64,000 bases of DNA from Anagrus nilaparvatae (GCA_022575985.1 JAKSXM010000288.1:647501-711500); one strand, 5' to 3'. Positions 34,618 to 45,869 are shown, counted from the stretch's first letter. Numbers and translations are program-made. Notes: generated by a model from the letters alone, not told the origin.

Positions 34618-35326
34618 CGATATCTCAAGCAGGCTTTCGAAAAGGAAAATCGTGTGCAGATAATTTAACAGTTTTAACCCTCGAAATAGATAATGCTTTC
34701 CGTAATAAAGATCTTGTTCTAGCAGCATTCCTTGATGTCACTGGTGCTTTTAATAATGTCATTATTGATATATTATTAAAAAAATTATCAAAAATTGGGT
34801 GCTCTTATAAATTAATTAATTTTATCAAATTTTTCACTTACAAAAGGTCTATATTTACTAAAGATACAATGACCACCCCTTTTCTTGCCTATAAAGGAGT
34901 CCCTCAAGGTGGAGTTTTGAGCCCACTTCTTTACTTAATTTATGTTTACAAAATAGTTGTTAACCTACCACCTGGTTTTAAATTACTTCAATTTGCTGAT
35001 GATATAGCAATCTATAAAAGATCTAGTAATATAACTCCAATGGTTTTAAAAGAATTTGAACATGCCATTGACATACTTAATAATAATTTAAAAAAACTTT
35101 CTCTTGAAATCTCGCCTACTAAAACGGTATTTATGTGCTTTAATAGAAAAAATAAATTTAATATCAATAATGTAAAAATTAAACTAAATGGATTAGACAT
35201 TAAAGCACCCCAATCAGGGAGATTCTTAGGCATTTATTTTGATACTCGGCTCAACTTTACGTCACACATACTAACAGTACAGGCAAATACTAACAGGGCA
35301 TTAAATATCTTAAAATTTTCCAGCGG
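34527..35326 (+). pseudogene. RNase H LINE: reverse transcriptase core
   Basis: Continues the RT after the inserted element. GVRPLALTSCCSKLF (34529-34573) runs into a decayed part and a poly-T run, with roughly 30 expected residues lost. From 34626 the frame is open: QAGFRKGKSCADNLTVLTLE, motif A FLDVTGAFNNV with the catalytic Asp codon at 34734, motif B GVPQGGVLSPLLYLIYV (about 34899), and motif C QFADDIAIY with the two Asp codons at 34998 and 35001. The thumb follows with GRFLGIYFDTRLNFTSHI. The frame runs to a stop at 35349, but the native reading shifts by one base at about 35310-35327 into WGADPQTLILFYKSYVRSII. All three RT aspartates remain; the frameshift, poly-T tract and inserted element make it non-functional. 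Confidence 0.9.
34589..34617 (+). repeat. Poly-T tract of 29 inside the RT sequence
   Basis: Uninterrupted T run between two conserved RT segments that should be separated by about 30 residues of protein; slippage or small deletion has replaced that part. Confidence 0.95.
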
Positions 35327-36736
35327 TGGGGAGCTGACCCTCAAACATTAATATTATTTTATAAATCCTATGTTAGGTCCATTATAGATTATTCTAGCTT
35401 TGTATATTTTCCATATTCCAATGGTAAAAACAATTCAAAACTTGAAAGAATGCAATACTCAGCGCTTCGATTGGCATTAGGTTACCGAACTAGTACCCCA
35501 ACAAATATTATTTTGTCAGAATCTAAAGTCGAAAGTCTTGAAAACCGAGCCAAATATTTAGGGACTACCTACTTTTCCAAAATTCTTTCTAATAAAAGTA
35601 GTTTGGTTTATAAAACCATCAAGAATTTAAGCACAGTAATTAAGCAGGATAAACGCAAAAGGGGTTTGTTTATGAATGAATGCATCAACGAAGCAATGAA
35701 ATATGAATCTGAAATCTTAGCCTTTGATAATATACCCATATATAACTTTGACTACTACTTGCTTTCAAATCCGGTGAATACTGACGTACTTTTTGGCAGA
35801 CTATTACAAAATACTAATGATCCTAACCTATTACTAAATGATTATTTAAATAACGAAAGCAACTCATTACATATTTATACCGATGGTAGCAAGAGCACTG
35901 ATGTAATATCAGTAGGTGCAGCCTGCTTTTGTGAGAAAATAGATAAGCAAGCTATGCTGATCATAAACAAACATGCATCGATATTTACAGCAGAGTGTGC
36001 TACAATCAACGAAGCTTTAAATATTGCCTTGGATAACAAGGATAAAAATATAGTTATTATATCAGATTCCCTTATCGCAATTGAAAGTCTTAATCACCCA
36101 AGCTTTAACGCGCAAACTAATCCACTCATTTTTGAAATTAGAAAGAAAGTTCATAAATTTAACAATAGCGATACTTATATAAAATTGCTGTGGGTTCCTT
36201 CACACCAGGGGTTAACTGGAAATGAAAATGTTGACAAGCTGGCAAAATCGGCCACTTTAATAGATCCCACTATAAAGCATATTCCACATACCGACCTAAG
36301 AAACCATATAGTCCATAGAGAAAAGTTAGCCTCAAAAATGTCCATAGAAGAGTTAGGATTGATTAAGGGTGTCAGTTATTTTGAGTACTTTCATAATTCT
36401 TTTAGTAAACCATGGTTTTATAATAAAAATCTGAATCGTGATTTAATTACAACCATCAACAGGTGTCGATCAGGGCACTACAACTTAAATGAATCGTTGC
36501 ATAAAATTAAAGTAGTCCCTGATTCTTCATGTTCATGTGGTTATCCAGTGGAAAACCTGAACCATGTAATCTGGCAATGCCCACGCTTCGACCAAGAAAG
36601 AAAATCTCTTGTTTCTAAACTAATTCATTGTGGATATCAACTTCCTGTAGATATCACAGAATTCTTATCTAAACCTAACATAAAAATGATGAGTTATGTG
36701 AATGAATTTTTCAACAACTGTCAAATTAAAATTTAA
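35327..36736 (+). pseudogene. RNase H LINE: RT thumb, RNase H domain and C-terminal Cys/His motif
   Basis: Open from the frameshift to a stop at 36734. Counting from the ATG at 35450, the RNase H1-type domain spans about residues 138-270, with all four acidic residues in place: Asp145 (IYTDGSKS), Glu182 (FTAECATINEA), Asp206 (IISDSLIAIESL) and Asp262 (NENVDKLAKSA), plus His252 in WVPSHQGLTGNE. It would remove RNA from the RNA-DNA hybrid during reverse transcription. A C-terminal CSCGYPVENLNHVIWQCPRF (about residues 361-380) is the Cys/His motif usual at the end of I/R1/LOA ORF2. The ATG is internal, since the native frame extends upstream of it. This domain is better preserved than the RT. 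Confidence 0.9.
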
Positions 36737-36911
36737 GTCAATTATAATTACTTTATGATAATTTTTGTCTAGTTAGTAAAAAAAGAAGATTTGTTTAATC
36801 TGTAAGATATAATGTTCTAAGTCACTCTCTAATATGTTAAAATAAGGTAAATCAAACGTAGCTGCATAGCCTCAAAGAAGGCTCGAAGCATCATATAAAA
36901 AAAAAAAAAAA

Positions 36912-37789
36912 TCAAATTTTTTATTATATGTTGATGATCTTAAAATATTTAAAAAGATTAGAAATGTTAAAGTTATAATTAAATTCAAAAAAGATATAAA
37001 ATAGTTACAAAATTGGAATTATCTTAACAGTTTGTCATGGAATCTTTCAAAATGTAAAATTATGATTTATGATACCAAAAATTCTAAAAAATGTAAAAAT
37101 ACTCAATACAAAATTGGAAAAAAAATTATTGAACAAGTAAGTCTAATTAAAGATCTAGGAATTTTTTTTGATGAAAACCTAAACTTTAATGTTCATATTT
37201 AAAATATTATAGCTAAATCCAAAAAAAGAATATATTATTTAAAAAAAATATTATGTAAATTGAAAACTATACATTTTTTAAAATTATTTTATAGCTCACA
37301 TATTAAATCAATATTAATGTATGGTTCAATTATTTGGTACCCTTATACATTGTCCCTAACTTATGATGTAGATAAAATTCAACATCAAGTTTTAAGAATT
37401 TTTGCTTATAACCAAAAGATTGATTTTTTCATAATTACTCAGAATTAAATAAAAAATTTGATTTAATGACGTTAGAGTCATCAAGAGATATTGCTGACAT
37501 TAAATTTTTGTATAGAGTATTTAATAAAAAAATCGATTCTGTAGATATTTTATCAACTATTAAATTACATATACCATTAAGGACAGGTCTTAGAGATAGA
37601 AATATTCTGTTCAGTGTACCAACTGAGTTTCAAAAAAATAATAAAATATCTTCTCTCTATAGAATTATTGAAAGCTTTAACATGATTAACAAAAAAGTAG
37701 ATATATCTAATGAATCTGAAATTAGTTTTATCAAGAGTTTAAAAATACAACGGGGTAAATTTGCTTAATATATACCAACATCAAAAAAT
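36912..37789 (+). pseudogene. Jockey/CR1-type LINE reverse transcriptase, 3' part
   Basis: Resumes the first LINE straight after the inserted poly-A. Reads SNFLLYVDDLKIFKKI, RT motif C with the Asp pair at 36929-36934, then WNLSKCKIMIY, IKDLGIFFDENLNFNVHI, and a region YSSHIKSILMYGSIIWYPYT typical of the RT C-terminus. In-frame stops occur after KKDIK (about 36991) and NVHI (37200), and the frame breaks near 37440. From 37466 a further 100-codon stretch (DIADIKFLYRVFNKKIDSVD, HIPLRTGLRDRN, ISFIKSLKIQRGKFA) matches the usual tail of Jockey-type ORF2. Three or more lesions make it a pseudogene. Confidence 0.85.
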
Positions 37790-37989
37790 AAAAAGTAAAA
37801 AAATAAAATAATAAAAGTAAAAAACAAATTACTGTATCACCTATTATTACTGATGACTTTAATCTTACAGTCAGTACTGTTAATTTCTTAAAAATTTAAT
37901 TATTATATTATAAACTAATTATATTTCAAATTATTACTGTAAAAGGGTTCGTCCCGTTAATTCGTTTAAAAATAAATAAAATAATAAAA
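37790..37989 (+). other. 3' UTR, A-rich tail and right TSD of the Jockey/CR1-type LINE
   Basis: AT-rich 3' sequence ending TTTAAAAATAAATAAA, an A-rich repeat tail rather than a pure poly-A, followed by the duplicated target ATAATAAAA (37981-37989). Confidence 0.65.
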
Positions 37990-38043
37990 TCATACGCTAC
38001 TATTTCGTGTAATTTGGTGTTTTAAAGGTAGTAACTCCCCTTG

Positions 38044-39701
38044 TAAGTCTTTAAATTCGGGTATATATAGTATTTATTTTAAAAAGTATTTTTTTATTGC
38101 ATTGTAAATTTGTTTAAACTCTTCTCTGTCAAATAGTTATTAAATTGATTTAAATATAGTCGACTAGCCGTTTTAATTTAGTTAAGTAAATAATGAATTA
38201 AAAGTAAAAATAGTCTAATTTATATATACAGTAAATAATAGTAAATGAAAATAAGTAAAATTAACAGTGAATCTAGCAATAAAATTGTAGAAAATTTTTA
38301 TCACAGAGTAAAGTAGCATATAAATGAGACTTAATAGTTAGAAAATTCGAAAATTTAGATTTCGATACTGAAAAAAGCCTGTCCAAGTTTTACTCAATAC
38401 ATATTTTAATGCTCCATTTTCATGAAATGGATTTTAATTTTCTTAAACTGCGTGAATTATGGCAGGTATCTAATACGGGAGAATTAAATTCCAAAGGTTT
38501 GCATACTTGACCTGAAAGGACAAAAGTCCTTTTTTTTCTTTTTATAAATATATATATATATATTACGACACATTGCAAGAAAAATTGAAAATGGCCCAAT
38601 CCCATACATATTAAACTACTTAGGGTTTTTAAGTTTAAAACATTTTTTTATGGATAAAGATTGCATATGCGGTATTTTCTTTGTTAATGGCAAGAAAACA
38701 AGTTTTTCCTGATTACAAATTTTTTGTCGAAAATTGCGTTGAACTACAAATCATTGATGTAGTAATTGTGGGGTACAGTATAAGGCATATGGATTGCAAA
38801 TTGTTAGTAAATATTATGTATGTCATTTAGTTTGTTATCCATATGTTATGATTCTGTTAGCAGAGTCAATTCATGCTGGCTCTTAAAGATAAAATTATTA
38901 TTGATATAATTTACCCTAAAATTAGCACATGATCATCAGTTCGCATTCAAATATACATTAACAAAAATAAAAATTAAAATCAAATCAAATGTAAAAAATC
39001 AATTGACCTCAAGTTCAAAATAATAATTCGATCGTTATCTCTACCACTCAAAAAGCACAGAGAGAAGAGCAATTCATTAGACAAATTTATCCCTCTCGTC
39101 ATAGTATTACACCCTATTATTCTATAAAACGTTTCTTGATATATACACATACACAATACAAATAAAATATAGTTTACGTGTGTATATATATTATGTACAT
39201 AACATTAGCATTTTGCCGCGCCTCGACATTTCGACATTCAAATTTTATGAGGGTAAAAAGTAAAGAAAGGGAAAAGTCTTTTTACGCATCAAAGAAGAAT
39301 GGTAATGTAATATAGCGTATTTAAAACATATAAAATGTTTAAAGTAATCATTAAATCTCCATAAAAAGCTTTTTTCTATTTAAAACACTTATTTAATACA
39401 GTTATTTAAAAATCAACAAAAGCTGCTTTAATTTACCGTATTTATCATAATTAACTATTTAATTTTTTTTTTTAGCTATTAAAAGAATAATTTGTAATTC
39501 TAATAAAGGAAATTAAAAGCGCAGGTTTTTAAGTTTTTTTTGTAGTGTATTTTTCTTTGTTTTGATTTGTTTGATCAGTATTCTTTGTAACTAACTTAAT
39601 TAATTGATATTAATTTTAGCTTCATTGATATTATTATTTTTAAAATTAAACAGAAAATTATTATTATGAGATTAGGCAGGTTTGACCATCTTTTAGAAAA
39701 T
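38044..39701. other. AT-rich non-coding stretch
   Basis: No gene recognised. A (TA)n run lies near 38548-38562. Confidence 0.5.
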
Positions 39702-39865
39702 AGTATATTTACGGCTCGCGTCCAGAAAAGTAAAGAATGTCCCAAATCGCAGTTAAATTACCTTCCGAGGTAAAGCCGAGAATGCTAAACTGCGATTTGG
39801 GGCATTCTTTATTTGTGGACAAGGACTGTATAAAATTTTGGCTACTGTCCAGTAAAAATTTTTTA
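39702..39865 (+). repeat. AAATCGCA hairpin repeat, best-preserved plus copy
   Basis: AGTATATTTACGGCTCGCGT, CCAGAAAAGTAAAGAATG, then a 20-bp stem CCCAAATCGCAGTT...AAACTGCGATTTGGGGC (about 39740-39806) with a loop containing GAGGTAAAGCCGAGAATG. Near-identical on the minus strand at 45870-46076. Confidence 0.85.
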
Positions 39866-39869
39866 ATTA

Positions 39870-40070
39870 TAAGTGTAGGAATAGTATATTAAGTATCAAA
39901 GGCGTAAAAGTTTTGGCACTAGCTTGAGCACTAGCACGAGTGCTAGCACGAGTCTAAAGTATTTCGCCCATGGTGCTTACGATATTTTTTGCCCTCATAG
40001 GCGTAGAACGAGCGCAGGAAAATCTTTACGCACGAGTTTTACGCCCGGGAAGGCATAAATATATGTTTTG
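39870..40070 (+). repeat. Dispersed repeat, second copy of 15985-16440 family
   Basis: AGTATATTAAGTATCAAAGG, internal GCACTAGCACGAGTGCTAGC dyad, TTCGCCCATGGTGCTTACG and TTTTACGCCCGGGAAGGCAT align in order with 16168-16360. It follows the AAATCGCA repeat directly. Confidence 0.7.
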
Positions 40071-40763
40071 GTTCATGCGCTGCCAGGCTACTCTGCATGA
40101 ATTTTGCTTAAATTGAAAATTCACTTAAATTTGCTTAAATATTTAAATAATTTTCATGAATTTTTAAGTAATTTCTGAGAATATTCATACAAATTATTGA
40201 ATTTTACTAAGCAGAACAACTTGCCAATGTATATATTTAGAATTATTTTATATACAGCGTAAAAAATAATAATATACTCAAAAGAAACAACTTTCATAAA
40301 ACGTCAAATAAAAGTCTTCCGTTTACTTACTGATTTTTCTTTAAAGATCAATTTCACTCGTTGCACATGAATCAAAAATTTCTATAAAATGCGATTATTT
40401 AAATATTTCAAAGTAATATAATAATAATCATAATTCATGACATACATAAATATTTAAAAAGGAAAATGTCAATAAAAAAGAAAAGATTTATTACATTAAC
40501 TGAGGTTTGTATAAATAAGAGAGTTAGAAATTTTTCACCTAGAAAAGCTTCTCATCTTTTTATAAAAGATTGCTGCCTTTAACGCATTTGACGTCATTAA
40601 AAGCTTTAAGAAAACTAAATATCTTTATAAATATTATAATTTCAAGTAAAATATAATTTGCTATACTTTTAAATAAAAGTAAAAAAAGTATAGGGACAAA
40701 AAACGAGGTAATATAATAAGCTGAAGAAATTTGAAAAATAAACAAGTTCATAGCAATGTAATC
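40071..40763. other. AT-rich non-coding stretch
   Basis: CATGCGCTGCCAGGCTACTC at about 40075 recalls the GGCCAGGCTGCTTTGC terminus of the 14165 element. Otherwise nothing recognised. Confidence 0.4.
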
Positions 40764-41855
40764 ATACGGGTTTGGGTGTACTTACGGTTGCGAATACGAG
40801 ATTTGCTCTAGTATAGGTTTTTTGGGTCGCTAAACATGAAAATCCGGGTCTTTTGGTAAAGAAAATGGGGCTTCACCCTTAAATTTGCAAAAACTAACCC
40901 CAAAAGGGGGTATTTTTAAAGTATTCGCGTTCTGAGTCGATAGATATGTCAAAGAATTGATTTCTAAGGGTTTTTGGTTCGCTAATTAAGAATTCTCGAT
41001 GATTTTTTAAGGTATCATTAATATTTGACCCTTAAATTAGCTAAAACTAGCCCCCAAAAGGGGTGTTTTCGCTACTTTTGCACTTTTCACGATCAGATTA
41101 GGTCCACAAGGTTTTTTTGGGTAGCTGAAAACGAACTTCATGGATTTTTTAATGAATAATTAATATATCACCCCTAAATTAGCTAAAACAACCCCTAAAA
41201 TCTACGACCCAAAAAACCCTATGGACCTAATCTGCAGGGCGTAAAAAATGCAGAAATAGCAAAAACGCTCCTTTTAGGGGTAGTTTTAGGTAATTAAGGG
41301 ATGATATATTAATTATTCATAAAAAATTCCGCAAAATTCTTTATTTGCGACCCAAAAAACCCTATGGACGTAATCTGGGCAATCAAAATGCAGAAATAGC
41401 AAAAACGTCCATTTTAGAGGTTGTTTTAGCTAAATTTAGGGATAATATATTAATTATTCATAAAAAAATCCATGAAATTCGTTTTTAGCGACCCAAAAAA
41501 CCCTTGTGGACCTAATATGGTCGCGAAAATAGCGAAAACACCCTTTTGGGGGGTTGTTTTAGTTAATTTAAGGGTGAAATATTAATGTTACCTTAAAAAA
41601 TCATCGAGGTTCTTAATTAGCGACCCAAAAAACCTTTAGAAACCAATTCTTTGACATATCTATCGACTCAGAACGCGAATACTTCAAAAATACCCCCTTT
41701 TAGGGGTAGTTTTTGCAAATTTAAGGGTGAAGCCCCATTTTCTTTACCAAAAGACCCCGATTTTTCGTATTTTTTCGTCATTACCCAAAAAACCTATACT
41801 AGAGCAAATCTCGTATTCGCAACCGTAAGTACACCGCCCCCCCGTATTTTGACTG
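40764..41855. mobile_element. Foldback element with arms made of 143-bp tandem repeats
   Basis: A palindrome of about 1.09 kb. The left end ATACGGG...GTGTACTTACGGTTGCGAAT (40764 on) is mirrored by ATTCGCAACCGTAAGTACAC (41815-41834), with CCCGTATTTTGACTGGAG at the right edge. The left arm holds about three minus-orientation copies of the GGTTTTTTGGGTCGCT unit; the right arm, from about 41203, holds about five plus-orientation copies (GCGACCCAAAAAACC at about 41203, 41347, 41490, 41620 and 41783). Spacing is about 143 bp, and the arms therefore differ in copy number. Inverted arms built from tandem subrepeats are the hallmark of foldback (FB) transposons. No coding region. Confidence 0.88.
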
Positions 41856-41865
41856 GAGAAATATA

Positions 41866-42503
41866 AATATTGTTTGTAAGATTTTATAACCTATTTTCAT
41901 TTTCCAGAAAAAGATATGTGGAATACGCTAACCTGAAAGCTCCAGGTCAAAACATAATATTTTTAATATGTTCTTTAAAAAAGTTTTGAATTTCCCTCTA
42001 AGTCAAGTAAAAAAAGGGAAATAAACACCCCTAAAAAGGTTTTACAACAAAAAGTTCATTGGGAAACAAAACTTTTAAAAGATAAAAAAATCTTGCTTTT
42101 TAAAAAATTATTTTCTGGGTTCCCTCGTTTCCAAAAAACTGATAGCAGGATCGTTCATTGGAAAGTTTTAGAGTTTTGGAAATGAGCTAAAATAAGTATA
42201 TTCCCTTATAGATAAGTGGCTAAAAAGTTCATTATTGTAGTAATATTTTATGTTCTTTCAGAATCTGAAATTAGTTTTCACCTACAACCCTTAAAAATAC
42301 CCTAAAAACGGGGGTGAAAGGGGTAGGTCAGGCATTATTAGGAAATGTTTGGAAAAATCAATGAAAAAAGTATCCAATTTTATTGAAAAATGTTTGAAAA
42401 TAATATTTTTTATGTAAATTTAAGTAAACATCGTATACATTGAGGTCTCATACATTTTGGCCCTATTTACAACCCTTAAAATGTGGATAGGGGTGGTAAT
42501 ATA
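41866..42503. other. Intergenic stretch with weak C-rich repeat traces
   Basis: ACACCCCTAAAAAGG and ACAACCCTTAAAA-type blocks recur, perhaps decayed repeat units; no clear period and no gene. Confidence 0.4.
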
Positions 42504-43075
42504 CAGAAAAAATACGGGTATGGTTATATTATCACTCACGAGCACCATATTTGCTCTACTATATATTTTTTGACTCGCTAAACACGAAAATCGGAGTCAT
42601 TTGGCAGAGAAATTGGGGCTTCACCCTTAAATTTGCAAAAACTACCCCCAATAAGTCGCTGATCAATAATTTTGACTTCTTTTTCATAAATAATTAAAAT
42701 TTCACCCCTAAATTGGTTAAAACTACCCCCGAAAAAGGGGTGTTTTTGCTATTTTCGTACTTTTAGCATCCAGGATATGCCCATATAGGCTTTTTGGGTC
42801 GCTAATAAAGAATTTCGACTTCTTTTTCATATATATATATTATCTTTCACCCTTAAAATAGCTAGAACTACCCCTACAAGGGGTGTCCAAAGTACGTTGT
42901 TATACGTTTTTGGGCCGCTAATCAAGAATTTCGACTTCTTTTTCATAAATAATCAATATTTTACCTTACACAATTTTTCATAAAAAATTCCGATATTCGT
43001 GATGAGCGATTAAAACAAGTTGACCAAATTCGGTGAAAGCCAGTAAATAATCCCTAGACCGCGATTTGACAGGAG
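42504..43075. mobile_element. Second foldback element of the 140-150-bp family
   Basis: Begins CAGAAAAAATACGGGTATGG (42504), runs through three to four minus-orientation units (GACTCGCTAAACACGAAAAT, GGCTTTTTGGGTCGCTAATA, GTTTTTGGGCCGCTAATCAA), then turns to plus orientation near 42975 and ends GACCGCGATTTGACAGGAG (43075). The right end AAGTTGACCAAATTCGG closely matches AGTTGACCAAATCTGG at 1750, tying it to the first array. The plus arm is short, so the element is lopsided. Confidence 0.8.
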
Positions 43076-43491
43076 AACTAATCAAAATTAGAGATTTTAT
43101 AAAATTACCGAGGTTGCTTAATAACTTTGTTAACAATTAGTTCCCTATAATTATGATTATAATTTTTTGTGAATATTATTTTTTAGTATCGTTGTTAAAA
43201 AAGTTTTATAAAATAACTCATTTTAATTAGTTGTTATAATGAATTTTATTTGTTAAAACCGTTTTTTACGAAATCGAAAAATTAACTTTAATTAAAATTA
43301 AACTATATATTTTGATTACACCAAAAATAATATTCCAAAAAGGATAGCTTATTTAATCACTCCTATAAGAATTGCTACCAAATACATAGGCTGCTCAATA
43401 ATAACTGAGCAATTTATACAAAAAATCGCTAGTAATTTTATAAAATCACTGATTTTATCAAGGTGACTACGACGTATATACCAAATACACG
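43076..43491. other. AT-rich non-coding stretch
   Basis: No gene or recognised repeat. Confidence 0.5.
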
Positions 43492-45323
43492 TATAGGGGC
43501 ATATCTCACCAAGTGGTTATATTGCATACATGAGGGTTTTAATGAAAATCCAGCTTTCTGTTAAAAAAAAAAATTATTGAAATTTATTTAAATATGTTTC
43601 TTCTCAAGCCTTAAGAAATTTTTTTGCCTATTTTCTTTCATTATTATGAAATAACAGCCATGGAATGATTCGAAACCCTAATATTTTGTTGGTAACCTTG
43701 TTAAGTTTTTTACATTCTTAACATTACAGAGGGAATGCCGTAAAACTATTTGCCTTTTTATAAATAGATTTTGATAAATTAATAATATATTTAATTTCTT
43801 CAGATAATTAAAACAGTGTGCTCCATTTCTAAAAAAAATTCTGCCAGCTGAAATATTGGTAACCACATTTTCCAATAAATACGGCCGAAGAAAGTTTTTT
43901 AAGCCACAAATGAATGCCGTGAACAATTTTTACTTCTAACTATTGTGAAAATTCTCTACAATGTTTCACAATTTGAAAGTGATTTGAGAAAAACTGGTGC
44001 CTCCAATAATTTAGTAGATATCGATATCAAAAGGCTTTGTTGTCAATGCGTAATTTTGGTACTAAAATCACATTTTTTAATGGCACTCGTTCAATTTTTA
44101 AAAAATCTTCGCAAAATCTTTTGTGATTTATGTAAAATTTTATCAGATTTTAGTTAAAAAAAACGGCATATCTTGATTCAATGCGTTGTATGTATAAACC
44201 TCAGTTTTATATAAACTAATCGTATAATTTAGAATCGTTGCTTACCAATAACCTAAAAATAACAAACGTGTAAGAATTATGTATATTTCATTCTTAGTTC
44301 AAAAAAGATGTTTTTGATTTGAATTTAGTGCTTTAAAAAAATAAATAAAAATATGTAGTTGTAGGTCATAATTAGTGGATCATTAAAATCTATATTTCAA
44401 GAAATATACATTTTGAAAAAATCAAAAAATCTAAAAAAATGTTTCAAAAATAGTAGAAGGCACAACTAAATTATTTAATAAATTATAATAAGATAATGCG
44501 ATTCTATTTTAACCAGTGGTGGATGCAAAAAAGGGCCTAAGGAGGTGGGGCGCTTAAGCAAAATTTTGTATGTTTTCTTATGAAATTTGTATAAAAAAAA
44601 AAATTATGATAAAAAAACATGCATTTTTTGGAGCTCAGGGGAGGCAATCGCCCTTACCACCCCCCTTTTGATCCGCCCATGATTTTAGCAGTAGTCAAAT
44701 AAAAATAAGGTATAATGATAAAGAATTTTTAAAACAATTATTTAGTAATAGGAAGTTTAAAGACAAATAATTTGAATGCTTTGAGTGATTTTTTGAAACA
44801 ATCAGGAACTTTTCTTACAAATTAAAATTTTATGAAACTGCAAACATAAAAATTTTTTTTAAATAATTTTTTAATAACTAATATGTAAACTATATTTTAG
44901 GCTTTAACGTTAACTATATTTTAGGCTTTATGTGAGCAATGAGTTAAAGGTTCAGGGAGTTTAGCCTAGCTATACCTATAGCGCAGTCTGTAGAACATTT
45001 AATTTTTTGTTTATAAAAAAATTGAAAATTTATCTTCTTATTATTGGTTTTTGGACAGAAATAAAATTTAAAGTTATATACCTCTATATTTTCCAGTATT
45101 TTTGAGAACTAATTTCATCATTTAGTAATTATAACCTTAAATATATTTTTTAATTTAAGAAGTTCATTTATCAAACGCCGTAGCTTAAAATTAAGTTACG
45201 CAAAGAAAATCTTAATTTTTATTGTTTTATTAAACTTCTGTCCAAATGTCATTATTGTGCTCTCAAAAATAAAATTTAATTTATAAAATTAGAAATATAA
45301 CCACTTGGTGAGATATGCCCATA
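43492..45323. mobile_element. 1.83-kb segment bounded by ~30-bp inverted repeats
   Basis: GGGGCATATCTCACCAAGTG with GTTATATT after it (43496-43523) is mirrored by AATATAACCACTTGGTGAGATATGCCC (45294-45320), differing by one base over about 30. The spacing suggests a DNA transposon. On the minus strand inside, an 82-codon open frame (43926-43678, starting at TTG) reads GLKNFLRPYLLENVVTNISA and GAHCFNYLKKLNILLIYQNL, which is less low-complexity than most frames here but matches no transposase I can name. A hAT MITE has inserted at 44514. No target duplication identified; superfamily open. Confidence 0.5.
44506..44689. mobile_element. hAT-type MITE with 8-bp TSD
   Basis: Element 44514-44681 (168 bp). 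Ends CAGTGGTGGATGCAAAA and the reverse complement of CATGGGCGGATCAAAA. The flanks ATTTTAAC (44506-44513) and ATTTTAGC (44682-44689) agree at 7 of 8 bases. CAGTGGCGGATC-type ends with 8-bp duplications are well known in animal hAT MITEs. Confidence 0.8.
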
Positions 45324-45553
45324 GATAAATTAAAAATGTTAATTTTTGTACACTATTAAAGCATATCAGTTTCAAATATACATGCAAAAATTTATTACCA
45401 CAGTCAGAAAAATCCCAATAATCCGCTATTTTTTTTCTTATAAATATGAGTTTTTCGGCCCTAAAATACCTCCAGATCTCCAAAAATAATTTACTTGGTC
45501 CAAAAGTCCTGAAAATTTACCGTTTTAATACCCCGTCCAAAACTCATTTTGGA
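45324..45553. other. Short AT-rich stretch
   Basis: No gene or repeat recognised. Confidence 0.4.
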
Positions 45554-45735
45554 GCTCAAAAAGCTTGACTGGTTTGTGTAAACGCAACCTAAATGCATGG
45601 AACAAATTTACAACTAGCTGTAGCTCGTGTCTATAGGTATTATACATAAATAGTGCGAACCCCTTTAATAACATATTGACCTCCTCCCCCTTCAATTTTC
45701 AGATTCACCTCCCTATAAACATGTTCCATGTGACT
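45554..45735. mobile_element. Shortened CATGGAACATG element
   Basis: ACTGGTTTGTGTAAACGCAA and TGCATGGAACAAA at the left, and CACCTCCCTATAAACATGTT CCATG at the right, match the two ends of 52583-52897. The middle is shorter. Confidence 0.65.
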
Positions 45736-45869
45736 TCTTTTCCTAGCATGTTTATAGTCAAAATAAAATTTATACAAATTGACATAAATAGGTGTATTAA
45801 TTCGATTGAAAATCTTTTATTACCTGTACCAAATAGAAAGTTATTGCATCGGGATATAAGTTTCAAAGA

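Larger units (their letters stand above)
32810..36911 (+). mobile_element. 5'-truncated RNase H LINE inserted in the first LINE
   Basis: The insertion starts at about 32810 and ends in a poly-A tail of about 15 at 36897-36911. Left, the host LINE stops after AATAAAT; right, it resumes at AAATCAAATTTTTTA. The joined host reading NKSNFLLYVDD is the expected run-up to RT motif C, so the boundary is secure. Any target duplication is at most about 4 bp (AAAT) and is blurred by the A-tail. The start at the EN domain shows 5' truncation, usual for target-primed reverse transcription. The 3' end has a short dyad, AGCCTCAAAGAAGGCT, before the tail. Confidence 0.88.
31710..38043. mobile_element. Outer layer of nest: right part of a CAAGGGGAG palindromic element
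   Basis: Pieces at 31710-31868, 32187-32438 and 37981-38043 line up in order with 18600-19074: TTAACAAATGATTGAAAAGG, AAAATTGGCCATTTTTAA, then GATGAGAGAATTAG, CCTGCGTTTTTAGGCCC, TGTTTTTTCAATATAATAAA and finally GTGTAATTTGGTG with terminal CTCCCCTTG (38043). The interruptions are exactly the MITE at 31869-32186 and the LINE at 32439-37980. The left arm is missing or too diverged upstream. TAA follows the right end, but no left partner is available to confirm a target duplication. Confidence 0.8.

Noticed and set aside
43678..44157. Opposed open frames as a transposase gene
   Set aside because: No catalytic motif or recognisable domain; the minus frame begins at TTG just after a stop. Kept only as a possible remnant.
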